Shown in pieces: positions 33,333-42,271 of a stretch of 64,000 nucleotides of DNA. How positions within the stretch are numbered: the stretch's first letter is position 1; each line of letters starts with the position of its first letter. A program made the position numbers and the translations under genes. The notes beneath the pieces were generated by a model. The model was not told the origin of the DNA. It ran no database searches and saw only the letters and a program-made list of their open reading frames with translations. The stretch comes from JBGTFE01 sp036403235 (GTDB taxonomy: Bacteria > Acidobacteriota > Blastocatellia > Pyrinomonadales > Pyrinomonadaceae): contig DASWRI010000007.1 of NCBI GenBank assembly GCA_036403235.1, positions 45,221-109,220 on the forward strand, read 5' to 3'.

Positions 33333-34188
33333 AAAAGTATTAGGTAGGGGCTTAAGCGCGCTGCTCGGTGAAGAAGCAGAAAAAACTACAAGCGAAGAAT
33401 TTCTGGAGATAGATTTGGATTTAATACAACCTAATTCCGAACAGCCACGTACTAGATTTACAGAAGAAAAACTTGAAGAACTTGCTCAATCAATTCGGAT
33501 AAACGGCATCGTCCAGCCTATTATCGTCAGAAGAAAAAATTCCCATTTTGAATTGGTGGCGGGAGAACGCCGCTGGAGAGCGGCACAACGAACCGGTTTA
33601 CAAAAAATTCCGGCGGTCGTAAAAAATATAACTGACGAAAAACTACTTGAGCTTGCACTAGTAGAAAATATTCAAAGACAGGAACTTAATGCTATCGAAG
33701 AAGCCAAAGCTTACCGCAAACTTATTGATACGATTGGGCTTACACAAGAGATGGTAGCAGACAGAGTAGGGAAAAACAGAACTGTTGTAACGACTTTTCT
33801 GCGGCTATTAAAGCTGCCTGACGATATACAAAAACTTGTCGAAGAGGAAAAAATTTCAGCCGGGCACGGGAGGGCCTTACTGTTGACCGATGATGCTGAA
33901 GCCCAAAGACGAATTGCCAGAACAATTGTAGAAATGTCGCTTTCGGTTAGGGAAACCGAAAAGGCGATAAAAAGAATTGGTAAGCCTGAATTGGAAAGTA
34001 CTGAAAACAAACAAGTTACGCCGAAAAATGATGCAAACGTTAAAGCTGCTGAAACCAAATTAAGAAGACATTTTGGAACAAATGTTCATATTGTGCAGGA
34101 TAAAAAGGGAACAGGCGGGAAAATTGAAATTGAATATTACGGCGACACGGATTTAGACAGAATTTATAATTTGATTTTAGAGAATTAA
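33325..34188 (+). CDS. parB: chromosome partitioning protein ParB (Spo0J)
   Basis: 287 residues. The N-terminal ParA-binding tail (KVLGRGLSALLG) is followed by the CTPase/ParB-N domain (IDLDLIQPNSEQPR, GERRWRAAQ, ENIQRQELN), the helix-turn-helix (TQEMVADRVGKNRTVVTTFLRLL) and a C-terminal dimer domain. It binds parS, but I saw no parS-like 16-mer in the window. Start overlaps parA by 8 nt, indicating translational coupling. Confidence 0.97.
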   Translation: MSRKVLGRGLSALLGEEAEKTTSEEFLEIDLDLIQPNSEQPRTRFTEEKLEELAQSIRINGIVQPIIVRRKNSHFELVAGERRWRAAQRTGLQKIPAVVKNITDEKLLELALVENIQRQELNAIEEAKAYRKLIDTIGLTQEMVADRVGKNRTVVTTFLRLLKLPDDIQKLVEEEKISAGHGRALLLTDDAEAQRRIARTIVEMSLSVRETEKAIKRIGKPELESTENKQVTPKNDANVKAAETKLRRHFGTNVHIVQDKKGTGGKIEIEYYGDTDLDRIYNLILEN

Positions 34189-34269
34189 TTTTAAGAAAAG
34201 GAATGAAAGTTTAGAGTCAATTTAGCCTCTTTTCTAAAAGGCAAAAAAGGGCTTTGGGCTTTTTATGTT

Positions 34270-35295
34270 ATGGAACAAAAGCGCTTAACTGAAATGGTTT
34301 CCTGTGCTGGTTGAGTGGCGAAACTTGCGCCAAACGACCTTGCTCAAGTTTTGAGCAAATTACCCAAACAGGATTTTTCGACGGATGTTTTAGTTGGCTT
34401 TGAAACATCTGACGATGCAGGTGTGTTCAGACTAAACGCCGATACGGCGCTCGTGCAAACTGTTGATTTCTTTACACCTATAGCTGATGAGCCGCAAATT
34501 TATGGGCAAATCGCTGCCATAAACTCTTTAAATGATATTTATGCGATGGGCGGAATTCCGCTTTCAGCCCTGTCGATTGTCTGCTATCCGCAAAAGGGTG
34601 ATTGGGAAGTTTTAGGAGAAATATTAACCGGTGGTCAGAAAGCTTTGAATGCGGAAAACGTGGTGGTTATAGGCGGACATTCAGTTGACGACCAGGAAAT
34701 AAAATTCGGCTACGCTATAACCGGAGTCATTCATCCTGAAAAAATCGTGAAAAATTCAGGCGCAAAAGCCGGCGATGTTTTGATTTTGACAAAACCAATT
34801 GGCACGGGCGTTATAAGCACGGGAATTAAATTTCAAAAAGCAAGCGAAACTAGTAAACAAGCCGCGTTAAAAATCATGACGACTTCGGCGAAAGAAGCAT
34901 CAAACGCTATGCAAAGCATCGGAGCAAACGCATGCACCGATATTACAGGTTTTGGTTTGCTCGGACACGCTTTCGAAATGGCAAAGGCGAGTAATGTAAG
35001 TTTTAAGATAAATTCGGCGAACATCGAGCTTTTACCCGGCGTTTTAGAATTAATCGGATTGAAAATGTTGACGCGCGGAGATAAAAACAATCGTGTCTAT
35101 GTTGGCGAAACCGTAAAATTCAGCGACAATATTACGGGAGAAATGCAGAGCGCTCTGTTTGACCCGCAAACGGCCGGAGGGCTTCTGATAAGTATGCGGG
35201 AAGATAAAGCAAAAGATTTTATCAGCCAGATTAAAGAAGCAAAAATAATCGGCAGAGTAGAATCATTTAAAGATTTCCTGATTACCGTCGAATAG
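34270..35295 (+). CDS. selD: selenide, water dikinase with in-frame selenocysteine codon
   Basis: Reading from ATG 34270 through TGA 34312-34314 and on to TAG 35295 gives 341 residues. Residue 15 is then selenocysteine in SCAGU-VAKLAP, exactly at the Cys/Sec active-site position of SelD. The rest is normal: QTVDFFTPIADEP, NDIYAMGG, VVIGGHSVDDQE and GLLGHAFEMA. SelD makes selenophosphate from selenide and ATP. A GTG follows the TGA directly, so automated annotation would start at 34315 and lose the catalytic residue. The gene lies between parB and tatA on the same strand. Confidence 0.92.
34340..34358 (+). promoter_or_regulatory. SECIS-like hairpin in selD
   Basis: TTGCTCAA (34340-34347), loop GTT, and TTGAGCAA (34351-34358) form a perfect 8-bp stem. 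The G of the loop lies 34 nt past the Sec TGA, within the distance expected for bacterial SelB-binding hairpins. Confidence 0.6.
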
Positions 35296-35337
35296 AGTTA
35301 AACATAGTATTTTTAAGATTTAGAGTTTTAATAAAAG

Positions 35338-35754
35338 ATGTATTTATTTATTTTTGAATCAATCGGCACCTCTGAGTTGGTATTAATAGGACTCGTCGCG
35401 CTAATCTTTTTCGGTCCGCGAAAATTGCCTGATTTAGCCCGCACGTTTGGAAAAGCGATGAATGAATTTCGTCGCTCGACCAATGACTTTAAACAGGCAT
35501 GGGAAAAAGAAGTCGCCTCGGAAATACATCAAATAAAAAACGATGTAAATTTTACTTCATTAGCAGAAAATCCAAATGGTGCGGCAAACACGATTGAGAA
35601 AAATACATTAGCAGTCAATAAACAAATCACCATACCCGAAATCAGGGAAGTCAGTCAGGAAGATTTTCAAGGAATTCTACCGAAAGAAAATCTTCAAACC
35701 AAGGAGCAGACAGAACCGGCCAATAATCTTTCAAGCAAACAAAACTGGCTATAA
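35338..35754 (+). CDS. tatA: Tat translocase subunit TatA/TatB
   Basis: 138 residues. One N-terminal membrane helix (SELVLIGLVALIFFGPRKLP) carries the FGPRKLP hinge, and an amphipathic helix (DLARTFGKAMNEFRRS) follows. The long charged tail (about 60-138) is more TatB-like in length. It is placed 18 nt before tatC. Together they export folded proteins, for example the molybdoenzyme at 2325-3191. Confidence 0.9.
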   Translation: MYLFIFESIGTSELVLIGLVALIFFGPRKLPDLARTFGKAMNEFRRSTNDFKQAWEKEVASEIHQIKNDVNFTSLAENPNGAANTIEKNTLAVNKQITIPEIREVSQEDFQGILPKENLQTKEQTEPANNLSSKQNWL

Positions 35755-35772
35755 CCTAAAAATCACTGAAAA

Positions 35773-36849
35773 ATGGATTCAAACGAAACAAACAAGGAAG
35801 AGCTCGGCGGCCAGATGTCGTTTTTAGATCATCTGGACGAATTTCGCAAGCGGCTCGTAGCTTCTGTGATAATTGTGGTTATTGCATTCTTAGGATGCTG
35901 GTTTGTTTCGAAGCCGATTTACAATTTTCTTGCCATCCCGATTCAGGAAGCAATTGCACAACAGCAAAATCGGCAAATTCCGGTGAAAGGCTTAACCGGC
36001 GACGAAAAAATTTTAACGCTTGAAAATCTACAGGAAAACGATACCGGACTTTATATTTTCGACCAGGACACAAAGCTCGGCGTCAGCTTTATCCCGAAAG
36101 GCGCTTCCGTTCAGGCAAAAGCTGCGAGAGACGGCGAAGGAAATCTCAAACTTTATACGGACGAACCGATTTACACGAGTAATGCAATCGTCACAAAAGG
36201 CGTCGAGCTGCCGGCCGATTTTAAGGCCCAACCGGGAAGCTCTCAAGCCGAGCGCGGCCGATTGAACGTAACGACGGCGGTTGAGCCTTTTACGCTATAT
36301 ATTACGGTTTCGCTGTATGCTGGAATTGCGCTCTCGATTCCTTTTTTGCTCTGGCAAATCTGGGGCTTTATATCGCCCGCGCTTTATCGACACGAACGGC
36401 GCTATGTGACGCCGTTTATCGGACTTTCGACAATTTCATTTGTCCTCGGCGCGGCTTTTGCCTACTACATTTTATTTCCGCCCGCAGTCAAATATCTGCT
36501 CGGCATCGGCGCGGATTTTAGCTTGATGCTCCGCGCGACGGATTATTTCGATTTTATAACTTTGATAATGCTCGCCATGGGCGTTATCTTCCAGATGCCC
36601 GCGATTACGTATGTGTTGGCGCGCATAGGTCTGGTCTCGGCCGGATTTCTGGTGAGAATCTGGAAGATTGCGCTCGTCGTTATCTTAATCGTGGCGGCGG
36701 TCGTTTCGCCGACTTCTGACATTCCGAATATGATGCTTTTCGCCGCGCCGATGATACTTTTGTATATTATTTCGATATTTATCGCGTGGTTTTTCGGCAG
36801 AAAACGCCAGAACGATTCGGACATTGAAAATCCGTCGGATTTGCTATAA
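35773..36849 (+). CDS. tatC: Tat translocase subunit TatC with large periplasmic insert
   Basis: 358 residues, against about 240-260 in most TatC. The N-terminal signal-binding HLDEFRKRL, first helix (IIVVIAFLGCWFV) and the later helices from YITVSLYAGIALSIPFLLWQIW onward are normal. Between helix 1 and helix 2 there are about 105 additional residues (about 62-168) with beta-type, Lys/Asp-rich sequence, in the first periplasmic loop. The insert has no visible signal and reads as a folded domain. tatA lies directly upstream, with an 18-nt gap. Confidence 0.93.
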   Translation: MDSNETNKEELGGQMSFLDHLDEFRKRLVASVIIVVIAFLGCWFVSKPIYNFLAIPIQEAIAQQQNRQIPVKGLTGDEKILTLENLQENDTGLYIFDQDTKLGVSFIPKGASVQAKAARDGEGNLKLYTDEPIYTSNAIVTKGVELPADFKAQPGSSQAERGRLNVTTAVEPFTLYITVSLYAGIALSIPFLLWQIWGFISPALYRHERRYVTPFIGLSTISFVLGAAFAYYILFPPAVKYLLGIGADFSLMLRATDYFDFITLIMLAMGVIFQMPAITYVLARIGLVSAGFLVRIWKIALVVILIVAAVVSPTSDIPNMMLFAAPMILLYIISIFIAWFFGRKRQNDSDIENPSDLL

Positions 36850-37045
36850 AATCAGCAGTTTGAAATTTCGAAAAATCAGACGATTTAGAGAGCCGGCAGC
36901 ATTAATTAAAGCAACCTTTCAAACAACTTACTGCATCTTGAAGAATTAAGAATTACTGTCTAAAATCTTTAAATATTAAAATTCTGGTAGGAGAAAGCGA
37001 AAAGGCGATTAAAAATTGCACCGCAATACGAGGAGTTTTACCGTT

Positions 37046-38674
37046 ATGTCAAATAAAAATTTATTTCGCAACGCTGCACTGACAGCTTCGATTCTGGTCA
37101 CGGGAGCGTCGTTCGGTTTTGCCCAAACGCCGAAAGAGACGCCGACTCAGGATATTTCGACCAAAGTACGAAAAGTCGATAAGGAAGTCAGCAAGATTTA
37201 TAAGGACTGGGTCAATAAAGACGTTAAATACATCATCACAAAAGATGAAAAAAGAGCTTTTACCGAATTGAAAACCGACGAAGAGCGCGAAAACTTTATC
37301 GAAAACTTCTGGCGTCGTCGCGACCCGAATCCCGACACCGAAGAAAACGAGTATCGCGAAGAGTATTACGAGCGCATCGCTTACGCCAACGAGAATTTTG
37401 CGTCGGGTATTCCGGGCTGGATGACCGACCGCGGCCGCATCTATATTGCCTGGGGCAAGCCCGATTCGGTCGAAGCGCATCCTTCGGGCGGCTCATACGA
37501 CCGTCCGACTTATGAAGGCGGCGGCCAGACGACGACGTATCCGTTCGAAACGTGGTTTTACCGGCATCTCGACGGCGTTGGCGACGGAATCGAAATCGAA
37601 TTCGTCGACCCGACCGGCACGGGCGAATATCGCATCGCGCGCAACGCGTATGAAAAAGACGCGCTCGCAACGGTTCCGGGCGGCGGTCTGACGACGGCCG
37701 AACAGCTCGGTCTCAGCGATAAATCGCAGCGCCAACTCGGCGCCGGACAAACATATTACGGACGCGAACAGGACAATCCGTTTCGCCGTTTGGAAATTTT
37801 GACCAGCCTCCAACGTCCGCCGCAGGTTAAGTTCAGCGATTTGCAGGAACTCGCCGGGGGAACTTCGGCCGTTATCGACAACAATCCGCTCGATTTCGAT
37901 TTGCGTGTCGATTTCTTCCGTCAATCCGACGACCGCGTGATTACGGCTTTTACGATTCAGGCGGAAAATAAAGAGCTCGTTTTTGACGAAAATTTAGGCG
38001 GGCTGCCGACGGCGAAAATGAATATCTTCGGACGCATCACGGCGGTTTCCGGAAAACGCTCCGGCATATTTGAAGATTCGGTGACGACCAACGCCAGCTC
38101 CGAAGAGCTCTCGGAAGTAAAAGACAAAAAATCGGTTTATCAAAAAGCGTATGCTTTAGCGCCGGGAACCTACAAAGTCGACGTCGTCGTTCGCGACGTC
38201 ATTTCGGGCAATCGCGGAATTCGCAGCATCGGCTTTACCGTTCCGAAATACGAAGAAAACAAGCTCGACACGTCAACCTTGATTTTGGCCTCGAAACTTT
38301 ATTCGACGACCGATAAGGACATCGGCTCGATGTTTGTCATCGGCGGCGCGAAAGTGATTCCGAATCTTTCGGGCGTTTACAAAAAAGGTCAGGACGTCGG
38401 AGTTTATATGCAGATTTATAACGCCGGAATCGACCAGACGACTCTAAGGCCTTCGGTCGACGTCGATTACGTTTTGACAAAAGACGGAAAAGAGATTTTG
38501 AATCAGAAGGAAGATTGGCAGGGCTTGAGCGATTCGGGGCAGCGCCTGACGATTGCCAGACTGCTCCCGACGACCCGCATGGATGCGGGCAGCTATGAAA
38601 TCAAAATCAAAATCAAAGACCGCGTTTCGGGACAATACAAAGAAGGGAAAGGCAGCTTTACGGTTACGCAGTAA
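37046..38674 (+). CDS. GWxTD-domain secreted protein
   Basis: 542 residues from ATG 37046 (AGGAG about 12 nt upstream). A signal peptide (LTASILVTGASFGFAQ) precedes an acidic GWxTD domain: ENFIENFWRRRDPNPDTEEN and GWMTDRGRIYIAWGKPD. The later part has repeated beta-rich units (about 300-540) of a kind seen with extracellular or envelope proteins. GWxTD proteins are frequent in Acidobacteria but of unknown function. A perfect GC-rich terminator ends the gene. Confidence 0.85.
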   Translation: MSNKNLFRNAALTASILVTGASFGFAQTPKETPTQDISTKVRKVDKEVSKIYKDWVNKDVKYIITKDEKRAFTELKTDEERENFIENFWRRRDPNPDTEENEYREEYYERIAYANENFASGIPGWMTDRGRIYIAWGKPDSVEAHPSGGSYDRPTYEGGGQTTTYPFETWFYRHLDGVGDGIEIEFVDPTGTGEYRIARNAYEKDALATVPGGGLTTAEQLGLSDKSQRQLGAGQTYYGREQDNPFRRLEILTSLQRPPQVKFSDLQELAGGTSAVIDNNPLDFDLRVDFFRQSDDRVITAFTIQAENKELVFDENLGGLPTAKMNIFGRITAVSGKRSGIFEDSVTTNASSEELSEVKDKKSVYQKAYALAPGTYKVDVVVRDVISGNRGIRSIGFTVPKYEENKLDTSTLILASKLYSTTDKDIGSMFVIGGAKVIPNLSGVYKKGQDVGVYMQIYNAGIDQTTLRPSVDVDYVLTKDGKEILNQKEDWQGLSDSGQRLTIARLLPTTRMDAGSYEIKIKIKDRVSGQYKEGKGSFTVTQ

Positions 38675-38696
38675 CCACGCGTAAACTTCAATTTTC

Positions 38697-38732
38697 AGCC
38701 GGCGTTTTTAATTATAAAAACGCCGGCTTTTT
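38697..38732 (+). terminator. Rho-independent terminator
   Basis: AGCCGGCGTTTTT and its complement AAAAACGCCGGCT flank a short A/T loop and are followed by TTTTT. It ends the GWxTD gene. Confidence 0.9.
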
Positions 38733-38737
38733 CGTTT

Positions 38738-38880
38738 ATGGAAACAGAAAGATTGATTTTAAGGCGCTACGCCGCTTAGGATAAAGCGGATTTTATCAGT
38801 ATTTTTACAGACGAAGCTATCATGAAATATATCGGCGACGGCGTTTTAACCGGCGAGCAGGCAGATTATAAATCAATTAT
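38738..38880 (+). pseudogene. GNAT acetyltransferase remnant
   Basis: ATG 38738 opens the typical GNAT start METERLILRR, then an in-frame TAG (38774-38776) interrupts the frame. The rest continues in frame with DEAIMKYIGDGVLT, another GNAT motif, and then breaks off into a GTGTAATTCGTGTAATTCG word repeat. Only about 47 of an expected 170 codons remain. This is a decayed gene rather than a small functional one. Confidence 0.7.
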
Positions 38881-38929
38881 TATTTGTGTAATTCGTGTAA
38901 TTCGCAGCTACTTTTTTCCGGTCGTGAAT

Positions 38930-40828
38930 TTATTTCTTCAAAAAATTATCAAACCAGAGCTGAAAAACGAGCAGTGTCCAAAGCTGTTTGTGATGCGAAG
39001 CCGCGCCCGATTCGTGTTCTTTGATAAGTCGCTGCACAAAATCGGCATCGAATAATCCCTGGGTTTTTAATCTTTCGGGCGCGAGCAAATCGTGCATTAA
39101 AGGATTGAGACGGCCTTTCAGCCATTCGGCAATCGGGATTCCGAAACCCTTTTTCGGGCGTTTCAAAATCTCTTTTGGCAGTAAATCTTCGACGGCTTTT
39201 TTCAAAATGTATTTGCCTTTACTGCCCTTGAGCTTGTATTCGAGCGGCAGGCGCGCGGCGTATTCGGCGACTCGCGGGTCGAGAAACGGCGCGCGGACTT
39301 CGAGCGAAACGGCCATCGAAGCGCGGTCGACTTTTGTCAAAATGTCTTCCGCCATATAAAAATTCATATCGAGAAACTGCATCCGCTCAATCTCGTCTGC
39401 CGCATCGGTAATTTTCAGCAAATCCTTCGCCCCTTTGTAAATGTCGCCTGAGGCGTTCGCCAAAATGTCTTCGGCGAGCAAATCTCTCTGCGCGTCAATC
39501 GAAAACGACCCGAACCACGAATGATGACGCGTCACCGCATCGTATTTTGAAGCGGCGACAAAGCGTTTCGCCTTGTAATCGAACGAAAGATTTTTTGTCG
39601 AAACCGGCAGATTATTGACAATCGGCTCAATCAATCCGGCGCGCAGAAAACGCGGCAATTTATCGTAAACGCGCGCCATCTTGTGGCCGAAATACATCGG
39701 GTAACCGGCAAAAATCTCGTCGCCGCCGTCGCCGCCGAGCGCGACCGTCACATGTTTTTTGACAAATCTGGAAAGCAGAAACGTCGGAATCAAAGAGCCG
39801 TCCGAAATCGGCTCGTCGAGCCACTCGCCGATTTCCGAAATTAAATCCGCCGCTTTTTCGACGCTCAATTTTTCTTCGTAGTGCTCGGTTTTTAAATGGT
39901 CGGCCACTTGCCGCGCGTATTTCGATTCGTCAAACGAATCTTCTTCAAAACCGATGGAAAAAGTTTTGATTTTCCCTTCGGCGTGCTGCGCGGCAAAAGC
40001 GGCAATGGTCGAGGAGTCGACGCCGCCGGAAAGCAAAATTCCAAGCGGCACGTCCGACACGAGACGCATTCGAACCGCGTCGGAAATAATTTCGCGCAGC
40101 TCGCCCGCGGCCTTTTTGACGGTCGGCCTGCCGCCGTTTTTATGAAAGCTCAGATTCCAGTAGCGGCGCACGTTTATCTCGCCGTTTTCGACGGTTAAAA
40201 AATGCGCGGCCGGAAGTTTTGAAATGCCTTTGTAAATCGAAAGCGGAGCCGGAACGTAATCGAACGAAAGAAAATGCCGCAGCGCGTCGATATTTATTTC
40301 CGCTTTGACCGAAGGATGTTCGAGCAGCACTTTCGGCTCGGAAGCGAAAATTAATTTTCCTTCAAAAACGCCGTAATAAAGCGGTTTTTCGCCGAAGCGG
40401 TCGCGCGCAACGAGCAGTTTCTTTTTGCGTTTGTCCCACAAAGCAAAGGCAAACATTCCGTTGAGATGCTCGACCATCGCTTCGCCGTATTCTTCGTAAA
40501 GATGCGGCAGGACTTCGGTGTCCGACTGGCTGTGAAATTTGTGGCCGCGTTTTTCGAGCTCGCTTCTCAGCTCTCGAAAATTGTAGATTTCGCCGTTGTT
40601 CATGACGACGATTGATTTATCTTCGTTCCAGAAAGGCTGCTCGCCCGTCTGCAAATCGATAATCGAAAGCCGACGCATTCCGAGCGCCGCCGATTCGCCG
40701 AGCCACAAGCCTTCCGAATCCGGCCCGCGATGCTCCATCCGGCCGCACATCCGATGCAAAACCGCCTCGCCGCCGTCTGCGCCCGAAGATTTATTTTCTA
40801 AATTTGCCCAACCCGCTATTCCGCACAT
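38930..40828 (-). CDS. asnB: asparagine synthase (glutamine-hydrolysing)
   Basis: 632 residues. An N-terminal class II glutaminase with the nucleophile Cys2 (MCGIAGWAN), a GRRFGEKPLYYG-like RDRFGEKPLYYG motif and NNGEIYNF; then the ATP pyrophosphatase domain with the PP-loop SGGVDSS and ALGGDGGDEIFAGY. It produces asparagine from aspartate and glutamine, or amidates a surface sugar, since such enzymes often lie in polysaccharide regions. Two groups of genes for glycan synthesis lie downstream on the same strand. Confidence 0.92.
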   Translation of the reverse strand: MCGIAGWANLENKSSGADGGEAVLHRMCGRMEHRGPDSEGLWLGESAALGMRRLSIIDLQTGEQPFWNEDKSIVVMNNGEIYNFRELRSELEKRGHKFHSQSDTEVLPHLYEEYGEAMVEHLNGMFAFALWDKRKKKLLVARDRFGEKPLYYGVFEGKLIFASEPKVLLEHPSVKAEINIDALRHFLSFDYVPAPLSIYKGISKLPAAHFLTVENGEINVRRYWNLSFHKNGGRPTVKKAAGELREIISDAVRMRLVSDVPLGILLSGGVDSSTIAAFAAQHAEGKIKTFSIGFEEDSFDESKYARQVADHLKTEHYEEKLSVEKAADLISEIGEWLDEPISDGSLIPTFLLSRFVKKHVTVALGGDGGDEIFAGYPMYFGHKMARVYDKLPRFLRAGLIEPIVNNLPVSTKNLSFDYKAKRFVAASKYDAVTRHHSWFGSFSIDAQRDLLAEDILANASGDIYKGAKDLLKITDAADEIERMQFLDMNFYMAEDILTKVDRASMAVSLEVRAPFLDPRVAEYAARLPLEYKLKGSKGKYILKKAVEDLLPKEILKRPKKGFGIPIAEWLKGRLNPLMHDLLAPERLKTQGLFDADFVQRLIKEHESGAASHHKQLWTLLVFQLWFDNFLKK

Positions 40829-40830
40829 AA

Positions 40831-40893
40831 AAAGGTGAAAGGTGAGAACTGAAAACTAGCTTTACTTTCAATTTTCAGCTCTCCGCTCTCACT
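40831..40893. repeat. imperfect word palindrome
   Basis: Arms with GTGAGAACTGAAAA and TTTTCAGCTCTC face each other, with GGTGAAA and CTCTCAC words at the edges. It lies between asnB and the serine hydrolase gene. Confidence 0.55.
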
Positions 40894-42199
40894 TTAATCT
40901 TACCGTTTCCAGTCGGATTCCGCCTTCTACGGTCATAAACATTTTGTAATTTCCGGTTTTTTCGTCCAAAACGAATTCGAAAATATCGTCCGACTGCGGG
41001 TCTGTAAAAAATACGGTTTCGCTTTCGGGAAACATTTCGACTTTCGTGCCGTCGTCCTGCGTAAAATACAATTTGCCGTTTTCCAGCTTCAGCTCAAACG
41101 CCTGTTTTTCGTCGGCTTTCAAAACGTATTTTCCGACGTATTTTTTCAGTTTATCTTCGTTCAAATCGATGGCGACTCTCTCGATTCTGGTCGGGATTTT
41201 ATAAGCCTTGCCAGCGATGATGTCGGGAATGTCGGTCGTCATCTGAACAAACGGAATCTGGCTGTAATTGCTCAGAAAAATATACGTTAGATTGGTTTTC
41301 ACGTTTTTATAAAAATATGCCTTGTAGCCTTCGAGCGCGCCGGCGTGAACGACTTCGCCTTTATCGTTGAGCATCTGTCCGGCGACTTTTTTCGATGTCA
41401 GGCGCGAATTGAAAAGGCCGCGGCTGAATTTATACATATCGTCAATCGTCGAATAAAAACGTCCCGACTCAAACTTTTTCAATTCGGTGTCACTGGTCGC
41501 CGCGATTTTTTTGTTTTCATACTGGAAACCATCGGCGAAATTTTTCGGCGCTTTGTAGTTGTATTCATACGTGTCGGCCATCGCAAAAGGCTTCAGCAGA
41601 TTTTTCCCGATAAATTTTTCGTAGCCTTCGGGCGCGGTTTTGGAAAGAATATAAAGCAGCATCTGGTAGCCGATATTCGAATAAAGCATCTCGCTTCCGG
41701 GCGCAAACTGGAGCTTTTCCTTTTTGGCGAGCTCGACGATTTTTTCGAGCGTGACGCCGCTTAAATTCTGCCTGCCGGTCAATTCTCGCGGCAGTCCCGA
41801 AGTGTGATTTATCAAATGTCGAATTGTAATTTTATCGCCGTTCGGAAAATCGGGAACGAATTTATTTATCTTGTCGTCGAGCTTTATCCGGCCTTGTTCT
41901 TCGAGCTTCAAAAACGCGAATTTGATGAAAAGCTTGGCGACCGAAGCAATCATAAACTGTTTATCGAGAGAGGTTTTCAGATTTTTGACGTCGGCCGCGA
42001 TGCTGTAATTTTTTTTCAGAATAATTTTGTCGCCGAGCGCGACGAGCACGTTTCCGCTAAACTTTTCCTGTTTTGTCAGCTCCGTAAAATATTCGTTGAT
42101 TTTGACGGCGGCCGTGTTTTCTTTTTGGAAAATCTCCTGCGCGAAAATTGTTGTTTGAATCGAAAAAAATAAAATCAGAAAGACTGCAAATCTTTTCAT
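40889..42199 (-). CDS. class C beta-lactamase-like serine hydrolase
   Basis: About 436 residues from ATG 42199, with a signal peptide ending IFAQE. The active-site SxxK is ASVAKLF (Ser and Lys about residues 89-92), the Tyr motif is YSNIGYQ, and the domain continues to a C-terminal lipocalin-like beta domain (VGKYVLKADEKQAFELKLE). This is the common layout of beta-lactamase-related serine hydrolases and penicillin-binding-like peptidases or esterases. Substrate not identifiable. A resistance role is not implied. Confidence 0.85.
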   Translation of the reverse strand: MKRFAVFLILFFSIQTTIFAQEIFQKENTAAVKINEYFTELTKQEKFSGNVLVALGDKIILKKNYSIAADVKNLKTSLDKQFMIASVAKLFIKFAFLKLEEQGRIKLDDKINKFVPDFPNGDKITIRHLINHTSGLPRELTGRQNLSGVTLEKIVELAKKEKLQFAPGSEMLYSNIGYQMLLYILSKTAPEGYEKFIGKNLLKPFAMADTYEYNYKAPKNFADGFQYENKKIAATSDTELKKFESGRFYSTIDDMYKFSRGLFNSRLTSKKVAGQMLNDKGEVVHAGALEGYKAYFYKNVKTNLTYIFLSNYSQIPFVQMTTDIPDIIAGKAYKIPTRIERVAIDLNEDKLKKYVGKYVLKADEKQAFELKLENGKLYFTQDDGTKVEMFPESETVFFTDPQSDDIFEFVLDEKTGNYKMFMTVEGGIRLETVRLK

Positions 42200-42271
42200 A
42201 GAGGTTTTTTGTGTTCCTTGATTTATTGCGGGGAAAGCACACACTTTAACGCGCGCCGGGCGGGAAAGGTT

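Noticed and set aside
28900..34260. parS sites near parB
   Set aside because: No match to the 16-bp palindrome TGTTTCACGTGAAACA, or a near version, was noticed by eye. A pattern search would be needed.
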